Assembly (NCBI RefSeq): GCF_040939455.1
Contig: NC_134116.1
Span: 71,069,900-71,133,899 of the forward strand
Source of the DNA: Microcebus murinus
Taxonomy: Eukaryota; Chordata; Mammalia; Primates; Cheirogaleidae
Length of the DNA stretch: 64,000 nt
Direction: 5' to 3'
In this document: positions 23,979 through 35,809 of the stretch, one piece after another
How positions within the stretch are numbered: position 1 is the first letter of the stretch
How the letters are laid out: every line of letters starts with the position of its first letter
The notes under the pieces: model-generated
The model's input: the letters and a program-made list of their open reading frames with translations, nothing else
The model's database searches: none
What the model was told of the DNA's origin: nothing
Translations under genes and position numbers: made by a program

Positions 23979-25680
23979 CATTTTCTTTGGGGCTATAGTA
24001 AAGGGCATTGCGTTTTTGATTTGAGTTTCTGCTTGATGGTTCTTGGCGTATATGAATGCTCCTGATTTGTGTATATTGATTTTATAACCTGAAACTTTAC
24101 CAAATTCATTTATTAAACCTAGGAGTCTCTTGAATGAATCCATGGGGTTTTCGAGGTATAATATCATATCATCAGCGAAGAGCGAGAGTTTGATCTCATC
24201 TGCCCCCACTTGGATTCCCTTAATACCCCTCTCTTGCCTGATTGCTATAGCTAAGACTTCAAGCACTATGTTGAATAGAAGAGGAGATAGTGGGCATCCT
24301 TGTCTAGTTCTGGTTCGAAGAGGGAATGATTTCAATTTTTTCCCCATTTAGAATGATATTAGCAGTGGGTTTGTTATACATGGATTTGATAAATTTAAGG
24401 TACGAGCCGTCTATGCCTATTTTGTTATGAGTTTTTATCATAAAGGTGCGTTGGACTTTGTCAAATGCTTTTCTGCATCTATTGACAGAATCATATGGTC
24501 TTTGTTCTTGATTTTATTTATGAAGTGAATTGCATTTATAGACTTGCATGTGTTGAACCAGCCTTGCATCCCTAGAATAAAGCCCACCTGGTCATGGTGA
24601 GTTATTTATTTGATGTGCTGCCGGATTCAATTTGCTAAAAATTTATCTAGGATTTTTGCATCTATATTCATGAGGGATATTGGTCTGTAATTTTCTTTTT
24701 TGTTGCGTCCTTTCCTGGCTTTGGTATCAAGGTGATATTGGCTTCGTAGAATGAGTTAGGAAGGATACCATCCTTCTCCATGGTGTGGAATAGTTTTTGT
24801 AGTATAGGTATGAGTTCATCTTTGTATGTTTGGTAGAACTCTGAAGTGTAGCCATCTGGCCTGGGACTTTTATGTTTGGGGAGGTTTTCAATTGCTGCTC
24901 CAATTTCTGAGCTTGAGATTGGTCTATTCAGGAATTCTGTTACCTCCTGGGTGAACTTAGGGAGGTTGTATGAATCCAGTAATTTGTCCATTTCATCTTT
25001 GTTCTGTAGTTTTTGGGCATATGGTTTTTTACAGTAGTCAACTATAATGTTTTGTATTTCTGTGGTGTCTATTGTGATCTCTCCTTTTTCATTTCTTATT
25101 GAGTTTATTAGAGTCCTTTCCCTTTGAGTCCTTGTCAATCTAACAAAAGGGTCATCAATTTGGTTTATCTTTTTGAAAAACCAGCTTCTGGTTTTGTTGA
25201 TCTTTAGTATAGTTCTCTTGTTCTCTGTTTCATTAAGTTCTGCTTTGATCTTTGTTATTTCTTTTCTTCTACTAGGATTGGAAATTGTTTGCTCTTATTT
25301 TTCCAATTCTTTGAGCCTATTCATTAGGTTGTCAGCATCTAAGCTTTTCATTTTTTGGATGTGAGCATTAATTGCTATTAGTTTTCCTCTCAGGTAAGCT
25401 TTTGCTGTATCCCACAGGTTTTGATAACCAGTATCGCCATTATCATTTTGTTCGAAGAAACTCTTGATTTCCCTCTGAATTTCTTCCTTGACCCAATAAT
25501 TTTTCAGCAACAGATTGTTTAGTTTCCATGATTTTGTGAGGCATTGAGTGTTTCTATAGGAATTGAAGTGTAATTTTATACCATTATGGTCAGAAAAGAT
25601 ACAAGGTATAATTTCTATTTTCTTGAATTTTTTGAGATCTGATTTCCAGCCTAGGATGTGATCAATTTTGGAGAAGGATC
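23979..25680 (-). pseudogene. Inverted L1 ORF2 segment: end of endonuclease to RT palm
   Basis: On the minus strand the order is: endonuclease end ([19 protein letters not shown]), linker ([17 protein letters not shown]), then the reverse transcriptase N-terminal part ([20 protein letters not shown]) and the palm with [13 protein letters not shown]. The catalytic FADD is encoded at 24168-24179. Frames break between about 24348 and 24667 and near 25295. The protein would have been the L1 polymerase; here only separated open pieces of 131, 156 and 143 codons remain. Confidence 0.92.
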
Positions 25681-26900
25681 CATATCTAGGAGTATACTTA
25701 ACAAAAGATATGAAAGATTTATACAAGGAGAACTATGAAACACTAAAAAAAGAAATTATGGATGATTTAAACAGATGGAAAAATCTACCTTGTTCATGGA
25801 TTGGCAGAATCAATATCATTAAAATGTCAACATTACCTAAAGTTATCTACAGAATTAATGCAATTCCCATCAAAATACCGCCATCATTCTTTACAGATCT
25901 AGAAAAAATAATTCTTCACTTTGTATGGCACCAGAAAAAACCTCATATAGCCAAAGCAATCTTAAGTAAAAAGAACAAACTGGGAGGCATCAGTCTTCCT
26001 GACTTCAAGCTGTACTATAAAGCAATAATAGTTAAATCAGCCTAGTACTGGCACAAGAACAGAAGCATTGATATCTGGAATAGATCTGAGATACCAGAGA
26101 TGAAACCATCAGTATACGTACGGTAACCTAATCTTTGATAAAGCAGACAAAAGTATATGGTGGGGAAAAGAATCCCTCTTCAATAAATGGTGCTGGGAAA
26201 ACTGGTTAGCTACATGCAGAAGATTGAATCAGGATCCCTACCTCTCACCTCTCACAAATTCACTGAAGATGGATTAACAGACTTAAACCTAAGGCATGAA
26301 ACCTTAAGAATCCTAGAAGAAGATGTTGGAGAAATCCTATCAGACATTGGTCTAGGAATGGAATTTTTTAGGAAGATCCCCAAGGCAATTGCCACAGCAT
26401 CAAAAATAAACAAATGGGATCTGATCAAATTAAAAAGTCTCTGCACAGCCAAGGAAACTATCATTAGAACAAATAGACAACCTACAGAATGGGAGAAAAT
26501 ATTTACTCTCTACACTTCTGATAAAGGTCTAATAACAAGAATCTATCTAGAATTTAAAAGAATTAACAAGCAAAAATAAAACAGTCCCATCAAGAAATGG
26601 GCAATGGAAAGCAACAGAAACTTCTTCAAAGAAGACAGAATAATGGCCTGCAAACATATAAAAAATGCTCAACATCTAATCATCAGAAAATGCAAATCAA
26701 AACCACAATGAGATACCACCTAACCCCAGTGAGAATGGCCTGTATCAAAAAAACCCAAAACAACAAATGGCAAGGATGTGGAGAGACAGAAACACTCTTA
26801 CACTGCTGGTGGGACTGCAAATTAGTGCAACCTCTGTGGAAAAGAATTTGGAGATACCTCAAATAGCTAGAAATAGAAATACCATTTGACTCAGCAATAT
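25681..26900 (+). pseudogene. L1 ORF2 C-terminal half, plus orientation
   Basis: It continues directly from the inverted part: [50 protein letters not shown], then after a stop at 26043-26045 and a frame change [36 protein letters not shown], and finally the Cys/Trp-rich C-terminus [19 protein letters not shown]. Open pieces are 125, 130 and 89 codons. The reading is ordinary L1; the lesions are single stops and small frame changes. Confidence 0.92.
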
Positions 26901-27827
26901 CATTGTTGGGCATCTACCCAAAAGAACATAAGACATTCTATTATAAAGACATCTGCACCCGAATGTTTATAGAAGCACAATTCACTATTGCAAGGTCATG
27001 GAAACAACCCAAGTGACCATCAATTCATGAGTGGATAATCAAAATTTGGTATTTGCTCTCAATGGAATATTACTCAATTCTAAGAAACGATAGCAAACTA
27101 GCACCGTTTATGCTATCCTGGATTAATCTTAAGCCCGTTATCCAAAGTTAGGTGACACAAGAACAGGAAAATGGGCTCCACATGTACTCGCCATCAAATT
27201 GGTACTGACTGATTAAAACTGTGGTGCCCAAATGGTGGTAGTGCTCACCAGGGATCCGGGAGTGGGGGAGACCCACATCTTAGGGATATGGTGAGCACTG
27301 TGGAGGGGGAGGGCTTACCTCTAACCCTTCTGAGCAAGAGGCAAAGATAGAAAATGTAACCAAAATGTAAGAAAAAGACAAAAAAAATAACAAAACAAAT
27401 AAAAAAAGTTTATCAAGTGGCAGACAGGTAGGAGGAAGAGGAGGGGAAGGGTGTATACTTACATAATGAGTGAAACTCACACCACCTGGAGGATGGACAA
27501 CACACTTGAAGCTCAGACACGAGGGTAGGGGAGTGGGGGGCTGGGGGTAGTGGTGAGGGAAGGCAAGGGCAATATATGTAACCTTAACAATATTTGTACC
27601 CCCATAATATGATGAAATAAAAAGAGGGGGAAAAAAGTGCTTTATTCTAATTATGTTCCACCCCCACCACCACTTTTTATGTAATTAAAGAAGTATCGGG
27701 TACAATGAACACTGTACTGGTGGCAGGCACGTTCTAAGCCCTGACTTCAGCATCACACAATGTATCCATACAACAAAAACATTTGTACCCCCTTAATATT
27801 TTGAAATAAAAATATTAAGAAATATAA
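26901..27827 (+). other. L1 C-terminal remnant, 3' UTR and a second L1 3' end
   Basis: The end of ORF2 (tcaatggaatattactcaat) is followed by a 3' UTR of about 0.4 kb with a G-quadruplex-type tract at 27523-27547 (four runs of three or more G in 25 bases). The first 3' terminus is the 30-bp motif at 27593-27622 plus an A-rich tail to 27636. Then 150 bp of different L1-like 3' sequence (gtacaatgaacactgtactg, agccctgacttcagcatcac) lead to a second copy of the 30-bp motif at 27782-27811 (three mismatches) and the final A-rich tail. Confidence 0.85.
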
Positions 27828-28138
27828 AAAAATCAATTGAATTTCTACATATTAGAAATAAAAAATTAGAAATTGAATTAAAATACTATTTATAATATTT
27901 AAAAAAAAGCATGGACTACTTAAGGATAACTTTGACAAAGTGCAGTATTGATAATCTGAAAACTGTAAACATTGGCAAGGGAAACGAAAGAAGGCCTACA
28001 TAAATGGAAATATATACTATGCTTATTGATTGGCAGACTCAAATATTATCAAAGTACACATTTTCTCCAATATTTCTACAGAGCCAATACGATTTCATTC
28101 AAAATCCCACCAGGCTATTTCACAGAAATCGACAAATT

Positions 28139-28172
28139 GATTCTAAACTTTATGTGATTCTAAACTTTATGT
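28139..28172 (+). repeat. 17-bp tandem duplication in the L1M
   Basis: gattctaaactttatgt occurs twice head to tail (28139-28155 and 28156-28172), exact. It is a private replication-slippage event in dead L1 sequence. Confidence 0.95.
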
Positions 28173-28337
28173 CTAAAACCAAAAGATATAGAACAGTAGA
28201 AATGTTTTTTAAGAGGAAGAACCTAATTAGAGAACACACACTACCTGATTTTAAGACTTACTATAAAATTATAGTATAGTAATCAAGAGAGTGTGAGATT
28301 ATCATAAAGCTAGACATATAGATCAATGAAACATGAC

Positions 28338-29612
28338 TTTGGCTTTCAGACAAGATTGAGCAAAGAAATTGGATGTATCCTCCTCCCTGAAACAACCCCA
28401 AAATGGATGAATCGGCAGTTTTATAGACCTTATATATAAAGCAATGAAGAACAGTAACTGCCAAGAAACCCATCTCCCAGGGAAACAAAGTCAACCCTTC
28501 AATTGCCTTGTGAATGTCCAGGCTGTAACTGAGAAAGGGAAGACGCAGGTAGACCCCAGCAGACTCCCTCAGTTGAGAAGCCAGAGCATTCACAGTGACA
28601 AAAGCTGCTAGCATTCACTGGACAGGGTCCCAGGAAGAAGAGAGCTGCACAGGGACAGAAATCAGGAAACCTCTAGTGGATTTCCCTTGAGGATTCAGCT
28701 GATTAGTGATGAGTGCATGCGTGTGAGGAAATGACTCAAAGTTGGCGAAAGAAACATGTAAAAGGATTAGAGATAACAGTGTTCAACACTCATACAGGAC
28801 TGGGAATAGTGCCTGTCTCCCCAGCCAGTTGGAAAAACCTCACTATTCACAGGGTATTGGGTAGAGTACACCAAAGAGTCTTGCCGCAGGGGTGCAGAGT
28901 AATCAGGCCCAGGCTGGGCAATGCTTGTAACAAATATTAAAAGGTACACCCAAAAAGATCAAATGATTTTAAAGTAACTTAATTGGTTCTAGAACAAAAG
29001 CGAAGAATATTTATTGGAATACAAACACATCCAGCAACCAACATGATAAAAATCCCAAAGTCTAGCATTCGGTAAAAATTTTCTGGGCAGGAAAAGAATC
29101 AGGAAACTGGGACCCACAGGAGGAGAAAAATAGATCAAAACTGTTTCAGAGAAGCACAGGTGTTAGAATTACCAGCTAGGACAAGAACACATGTATCGTA
29201 ACTCTATTCTATATATTCAAAAAGTTAAGGAGTGACATGTAAGATATTAAAAAAAAGACCTAAATTCCACTGCTAGAGATGAAAATTATAATGTATGAGA
29301 TTTTTAAAAAATGCAGGAAATGTGATTAATGGCAGATAAGACATTGCAGAAGCAATAGGATAGAAACCATCCAAAGTACAGAAGAAAAGACAAAAATATC
29401 ATGAACAGAGCATTAGAGACCTATGGGACAGCTTCAAGTTCCATGTACATATATATGGCCTAATATACCTGTCCTTTGAGTCCCTGATGAAGAGGAAAGA
29501 GGGGACTTTACAGAAAATATTTGAAGAAATAATGGCCCCAAATTCCAAATTTTATAAAAACTATAAATTGATAGGTCCAAGAGAAGCTCAGTGAGCCTCA
29601 AGCACTACTTTA
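28338..29612 (+). mobile_element. L1M/HAL1-like 5' fragment inserted in the host L1M
   Basis: ORF2 text of the host stops after tagatcaatgaaacatg and resumes at agaaggcagaagtaaacccac. In between lies L1-type 5' sequence ending in ORF1 coding text: acagagcattagagacctat, gggacagcttcaagttccat, gaagaaataatggccccaaa, gtccaagagaagctcagtga. The fragment contains a leader and the first part of ORF1 but no ORF2. Possible flanking repeats are aatgaaa at both edges. It may be a HAL1 (ORF1-only LINE) or a prematurely ended L1M; edges are good to about 10-15 bp. Confidence 0.6.
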
Positions 29613-29710
29613 ATGAAAAAGAAGAGAGAAGGCAGAAGTAAACCCACGCATCTATACCTTGACAAAGGCTCCAAGGTAACGCAATGGGGAAAGAATTGCG
29701 TTCCACTTTC

Positions 29711-30049
29711 CTCCCAGACTTCCCCGAAGGAGATCTGTGTTCATTAACCAGGGGATGTTATGCTGGGGAGTGGGATAAACCCGAGAACTACATAGAACTT
29801 TGGACATCGTTTCTGAATAAATACTAATTTCGAGGGATCCAGCGAGTCACTGATTGCTGTCCATCCAAGTGGAGCTTTTATGGGGAGGATGATAAAATTT
29901 GGCCAAAATTTGCTTCATTAAAAGCATAGTGGAAGTTCAAACCCATTCATTGATTATTTCTCAAATTACTGTATAGTTTAAATATTTGTCTTTAGTAACT
30001 GGAGAAAAAAGATTACTCATTGGTTCTGTTTTTCTTTCTTTCTTTTTTT
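29711..30049. other. Unassigned sequence
   Basis: Sequence between two L1 blocks. No family recognised. A T-rich run precedes the next L1M at about 30030-30052. Confidence 0.4.
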
Positions 30050-30880
30050 TTTGTAACAGCTTTATTGAGAGAGAATTCATCCATTTAAAGAGTATATTCA
30101 ATGGTCTTTAATATGTTAACAAAGTTGGGCATCTATCACCATAACCAACTTAAAATATTTCATCACCCCCAAAAGAAGCCGATACCCTTTATCTATCCTC
30201 TCCAAATTCTCCCATTTTCCCTCCCTAGAAACCACTTATCTGCTTTCTGTCTATAGATTTGCCTATTCTGCACATTCATATAAATGGAGTCATAATACAT
30301 GGTCTTTGATGTCTGGCTTCTTTCACTTAGTAAAATATTCTTAAGGTTCACCCGTGTTGTAGCATGTGTTTATACTTCTTCCCTTTTCAGAGCCAAGTAA
30401 TATTCCATTGTGTGTATATACCACATTTGTTTATCTGTTATTGGTTGACATATATATGGTTTGTTTCCATCTTTTGGCTATTATGAATAATGTTGCTATG
30501 AACATTTAGGTACAAGTTTTTGGGTGGATATACATTTTCAGTACTTTTGGGTATATTCCCAGGAGAGGAATTGCTGGATCAAATGGTGTGTTTGACTTTT
30601 TGGGAAACTTTCAGACTGTTTTTAAAGTGGCTTTACCATGTTACATTCCCACCAACAGTGCATGAGGATCCTGATTTCTCCACATCCTCACCAACGCTTC
30701 TTACTCTCTCTGTTTTACTATAGCTATCTTCATGGCTGTGAAGTCGTATCTCAATGTGCTTTTTATTTGCATTTCCCTGATGATTTATGATTGAACATCT
30801 TTTCATGTGTTTTTGGAAATGTCTGTACAGATCTCTTTTAATTTGATCGTCTTTTTATTATTGATATGTGAGCCTACTGG
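30050..30880 (-). mobile_element. L1M ORF2 3' part, minus strand
   Basis: Clear antisense L1M text in uninterrupted order: aacagctttattgagagaga, tatcaccataaccaacttaa, tctatagatttgcctattct, ttcacttagtaaaatattct, aatattccattgtgtgtata, gaattgctggatcaaatggt, ttacattcccaccaacagtg, catttccctgatgatttatg. About 830 bp, old and dead. Confidence 0.92.
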
Positions 30881-33800
30881 CTCTTTGATCCATGATTAAG
30901 GACTATTGCTGTCAGAAGGGCCATTGGAATTCCATTGGAGCTATTCTTTATTCATATAGTAAACCAAAAAGCATTTCAGTATCCCTGAGGAAATCACAGA
31001 GATTAGGACCATCATTAAATGCTAGAAAGTTGCAGAGGCATAGTATCTTATTATATTTCCATTTAATTTTCTCATTTGGATAGTGCAAAATAGGTGGACC
31101 TTGCAGTACAACAGTGGACTGTGTAACCCCGTGTACCTCCAATTGGATCTGACATTACACATGTGCTCATATCTGTTGAGTGCCTGATACACTACTTTTG
31201 ATCTTGTTAATACTTTTTACTTTATCCCAATAAGCAGGGAATAACAGACGTTTACTTTCGCTTGGCAGATGTTTAACTCAGGAATATGTCAACCTCCCAA
31301 TTTTGTGCTACAGTTAAATCAATGGAAACCTTGGCTTTCTTAGTCTAGCATTTTGATAACACCATACCAATAGGACTTGGAAAGCAAGAATTTTTAGTAC
31401 ACTAGATGCCTTGGAAATGAGATAAGAAATCAATTTCTCAGTGAAATTTGTAGCATTCCGATAGCTCAAGACATCTTGGAGTATTCCCTCCAAAATGAGA
31501 AATCCATTGTGCTCTCTACCAAGAAGCTTGGTGGTCTTATTTGGACTTTGGAAGTAATATAAACTGTATTTGTGTTTGATGCTCAAGCCATTTACTGGGA
31601 AACACAAAAGTCTCTCTGTTTTAAGAGTTTGGAGCAAGAGAAAGCTCTGGGAAGGTTTATACTATGAAATTCAACTTTTATGACCCAGTAGACTTAATGT
31701 CATTTGAAGTGTTTGTGCCAGATCCTGATGCCGTTATAGCCTGTGGCAAATCTCTACAGGAAAGTCACAAAAGACCCATATTTTTAGAAGAAAGCTATGC
31801 TGTCTTTTGCAAGTATGTAAATCTTCTTTCAAGAGACAGTTCCTAACTCGTTTTAGTCAGCATGCAGATCTGGGCTCCATTGGTTTAGATGTCTTAGTAG
31901 AGAAGCGAAGAATGCTTCTATCAGGAAACATAACAATGATACTTTGAATTTGGAAATTAAGAATACCTGTTGGCCATTTGTGGCCCAGATCTACCAGAAA
32001 TTAAATCAATATTTTAACAGTCAAAGAACCTTGACTGTCTGGGATTGTAACCAAAGACAAAGGGATTATGAAAGGGAGAATGGAAATCATAAATATAGCA
32101 CATAATAATTTCAGAAATGAGAACTGTATCTGCCACCCATGTTCCCTTCCTTAACAACTAATGAATATATTTATATATTTTAACTAATTTCCCTTAACTT
32201 TCTTTTGCATTTATCCTTCTATTAGATACTTAGGTGAATATTATGATGGGGTTACTTTGATAATCCTAGAATGTCAATGAATGGCTGGAGATCCTCCACT
32301 CGGAACTGAATCAAGTAACTCATACGAATTTGAGTGGAATCCTCCTAAGCAAGAGGCAAGAAGTTTACTGAAATGTGAGGGATAGTGGCATTGTATAGGC
32401 AGTGGGGTGTTTTGTTTTTCTAATTTTCATGTAGATTTGGGAAGGAGGGTGTAAGTGAGCATGTTAGGCAGCAAAAAAGGAGTGACTATAGTTGGCATTT
32501 GACATACAGTATGTCTTCCAAATGGACCTTGATCTTTCTTTCTGAATAGCCTTTCATTGTGAGTGATCATCAAAGGAGTTAGTGGCCAAATTCCCACTGC
32601 AAAGACTACTAGGGCCAGCCAGTGCCATTCAATACCTGGGCAGCCAAGGAATGAACATTTGATGTAGAGTTAGCTCAAGAGCCTGGTGTCCTTGAATCTT
32701 GGAGCAAACCACTCAATGTTGTAAGAGATGACTGGAGGTCATTTCACAGTTGCTACAGCACAATGCCTCAGAGACCCTCTGTCCCTGCTGCCTGGTCCCT
32801 TCTGTATCTCCTGCTATCCGGTCTTTCAGAGATCCTGCGGCCTGCCTCTTTTCCAAGCCTAGTCCTCTAGTCTTCAATCAATCTTGGAGGACTCAATATT
32901 CTTCCAAAAAATTATTTTAGCCTAGGTGGTCCAGTTATTTTTTTTATTTATTATAGCTATGTGTGCTGATTTATACAACATTCCACTCTATGTTGCTTTA
33001 TTTATGGCTCTAAATTCAGATTCATTAAGGGAGAGGAAACAATTGAGTCAGACGGCCACCATTCAGCAAGGAAGATCCCAGTAGAGTACATATGTCCTGA
33101 TATTCCAGCCTTCAGGCCACTCACCAGCATACACATTTTGTCCTGTGGTCAAGGACCCAACCTAGTCTAACCATTCTCTTTGGCGGAGTCACACACCATC
33201 AAGCAAAATGACCTATACAGGCGTCTATAGAGAGAGAAAGGAGAAAGGAGCTGTAACTCACGAATAAGGGCCCTTCATTGAGGTGCTCTGAACTTCTCAG
33301 AAAGGGGCAATATAACTGGTGTGTATCTTGTGTGGCCTCATCAGGGCACTATAGAAAGTTCTGAAGATTTTGCTTTCTATGTCAGTGAATTCTAGCTGCA
33401 AAAAAAAACCTTCACATGGTGCTCCCTGAGAGCTTTTGCAAATGCTGACCAGGTGAACCGCAGCTAAAGTTCAGTCCTATCTCTCCTTACCTTCTTAACC
33501 ACTACGACTTGTTATCTGCAGTTTCATGAGCTCCAGTTCCAGCCCAGGGGGTACAGGTCACTGATCCCTGATTTTGTAGGGCACTGCGCAAAAGTACAAA
33601 TTATATTCTCTGGCCTGAAAAAGGAATGCAGGGTGTTTGAGAAGAGAGAAAGCAGGTTCTTTGTGAACTCAGAAAGCTTAGGTGTGGAAAGAAAAAGGCT
33701 CGTGGAATGTTAATTGCTGCTGGTGATTACAACAATGAGATGGATATTTTGTTCTTTTTCAAAAGTGATGGCTCAATGTGTGATGACAAATATTGATGAA

Positions 33801-35436
33801 GCCCTTTTACTTTAATTGTGATTCTGGAATCTAGACTACCTTGCCTGCTGCTAGTTGCCATTCACCTTCATTATAGTTTTTTGCAAATTAGACAGTCACT
33901 CTGTGGGTGTCTGGCATAGGTGCAGAAGGCAAATACTGCTTGGGAAAAATATATTATTAAATCTACAGGGTGTGCTGTTACAGGTATTGTGCCTCTAAAC
34001 CACAGTCTGCATCTTTTATCCCTCCTTTGATGAATGCAGGCTTCCCCAAATATTAAAAACAGAGAAACTAAAATCCAATATTCACATCTCAGCATAACGA
34101 GAATAAAATGCTCTTTGGCAATTTGTCAGTGTTTGTTAACTGTGACCTAGAAAAATGTAACCATGGCAGTGCCTTCGCATACATGTGTGGCAAGATGGGA
34201 TTTCTTTCCTACCCCTTCTCTCTAACCCTCCTCCCCACTCATTCACTGATGAAACAAGGTGACAGTGACCCAGTTAACATAACATGTAGGAAGTTGTCTG
34301 TTCCAGAGTATGGGGGAGGATCTTCTTGGTGGGTTTCCTTGGGAAGAACTTAAAGGACTTAAAGGCTGCCCCCAGCAATTCCTGGGACCCAAGGAGCCCA
34401 ACAGAGCCCCTCTAGTGCCTTTGGAAATCTCAGAACTGACTAGCATATATTTCAGGACCTAGGAGGAAGGGAGAGGCTTAAAAGAACAAGAGCACTGCCC
34501 AGGGAGAAGGGAGAGAAGAGCAGAGTGAGAAGCTATGCACAGGCCCATCTGAGATCCATTCTGCGTGAATTGATAGGTGACTCCATGCAAAAACAAAACA
34601 AACAAAAAAATAATCACCCCAAAACCAGTTTTACCCTTTCTTCTCTCCTTTGTGTGTGTACTTAGGGCATGTATTTTAGTAAGGGAACATATCTGCATGC
34701 CTTTTGAGGCAGTCATTAAGGGGATAACTAAAGGATCACCTGTGTTATGCTCATGTTTTGTCAATTCCCTATTAGGGAAGTTGAGTGCAACATATTGCAA
34801 GAGGGCCCGTTAAGAGCCGCAAAATGCCCATATACTCAGTGGGTTCTTTCACATTGCGGAGCGTACACAGGCACCAGTAGGTTACCTCTCAGTAGATAGG
34901 GATACATTCTATGGAATTATCATGTATTAAGGAGGAAGAATTCACTCTCCGAGGCTACTTTCCAAGCATTCCAGGGAATTAGAGCATTTCTCATCACCAT
35001 TCAAAGGACAAGTAACTCAAGAAGGTAATTGGTCATTATGGTGGCCCCAATGCAATTCTAGTAGTTGTTCTCTCAGAAGGGAGCACTCGTTGCTTTTACT
35101 TTAGGGCCATGTCAGAGACATGGCTACTCTTATTCTTAGTTTCTACTGCTTAAATTGCTATTGGCTTTAAAGGGATAAGTGGAGATGGTAGAAATATCAG
35201 ATTTATGATATATTTCAGAAGATTCTCAGTGAATTTATCTGGGGATTAAGGGAAAGATCGAGTAGGCATATGTCTTCCTGGTCTGTGTGGTCTGTCCTCT
35301 CTCCTGCCACTTCCCCACAATGTACTTAGCTGTCTCTTTCTTCCCCCTCCCTCATCCTTGCATGGGGAACCCATTTTTGAATCCAATACCAAAGCCCAGA
35401 GACACACTGGTAACCATCTTTCTAACAAAGCCATTC
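30881..35436. other. 4.5-kb repeat-poor stretch
   Basis: I recognise no interspersed repeat and no gene in this interval, which is the longest such stretch of the window. Several open frames of 60-113 codons occur on both strands (for example 31314-31637 minus, 34459-34800 minus) without any motif. Non-coding conserved elements could be present, but this cannot be judged from one genome. Confidence 0.45.
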
Positions 35437-35791
35437 TGCTATGATGTGAATGTTTGTGTCCTCTCAAAATTCACATGTCAAAATTCTAATCCACAAGGTA
35501 TTTGGAAGTAGGGTCTTTGAAGGTGATTAGGTCATGATGGTGGAGACTTCATGAGTGGGATTTGTACCCTCATAAAAGAGTCCCCAGAGAGCTGCCTTGT
35601 CCTTTCCACTACATGAAGACACAAAGATAAGGCACTAATGTCTACACACTAGGATAAGGGTCCTCACCAGACACTGAATCTGCCTTGATCTTGGACTTCT
35701 CAGCCTCCAGACAGTGAGAAATTAATCTTTATTATTTGTAAGCTACTCAGTTTATGGCATTTTGTCGTAGCAGCCAAAATGGACTAAGATG
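35437..35791 (+). mobile_element. Solo MaLR LTR (MLT1/MST-type), plus strand
   Basis: A 355-bp LTR reading tgctatgatgtgaatgtttg, caaaattcacatgtcaaaat, gtgattaggtcatgatggtg, gacactgaatctgccttgat, gtgagaaattaatctttatt and ggcattttgtcgtagcagcc. It is framed by an exact 5-bp target duplication, cattc, at 35432-35436 and 35792-35796, as expected for ERVL-MaLR insertions. No internal sequence remains. Confidence 0.9.
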
Positions 35792-35809
35792 CATTCCCAC
35801 AAGGATATC

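Larger units (their letters stand above)
23979..27827 (+). mobile_element. 5'-truncated L1 with 5' inversion and two 3' ends
   Basis: An L1 insertion of 3.85 kb with an 18-bp target duplication. 23979-25680 is ORF2 in reverse orientation, from the end of the endonuclease (SKIDHILG, on the minus strand near 25675) to APKKM near 23980. 25681-27827 is in plus orientation and continues precisely where the inverted part stops ([18 protein letters not shown]). This arrangement is the signature of twin priming during target-primed reverse transcription. Two L1-type 3' termini follow in series (27593-27636 and 27782-27827). The 5' UTR, ORF1 and most of the endonuclease are absent. The copy is dead on arrival and carries further stops and frameshifts. 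Confidence 0.94.
16300..29710 (+). mobile_element. Old L1M element, plus strand, host of three nested insertions
   Basis: A decayed L1 is readable in four pieces. 16300-18200: ORF1 remains (aagacacattactatcaaat, atgttaaaggaaattcttta) and a long inter-ORF/early ORF2 region (gatgattatactaaatgtca). 22208-23978: endonuclease to palm (tcaagtacacatgggatatt, aaactagaaatcaataacag, agtttagcaaagtgacagga). 27828-28337: later ORF2 (cctacataaatggaaatata, agagaacacacactacctga). 29613-29710: gtaaacccacgcatctatac, ccttgacaaaggctccaag. The text resumes in register after each interruption. Stops and gaps are dense, so it was dead long before the insertions. Confidence 0.85.

Noticed and set aside
24130..25364. 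Plus-strand frames of 60-75 codons within the 23979 L1
   Set aside because: Here the L1 coding strand is minus because of the 5' inversion; the plus frames are shadows.
23979..27827. Two separate L1 insertions in opposite orientation
   Set aside because: The inverted and direct parts are consecutive in ORF2 and share one 18-bp target duplication, so one twin-priming event explains both.
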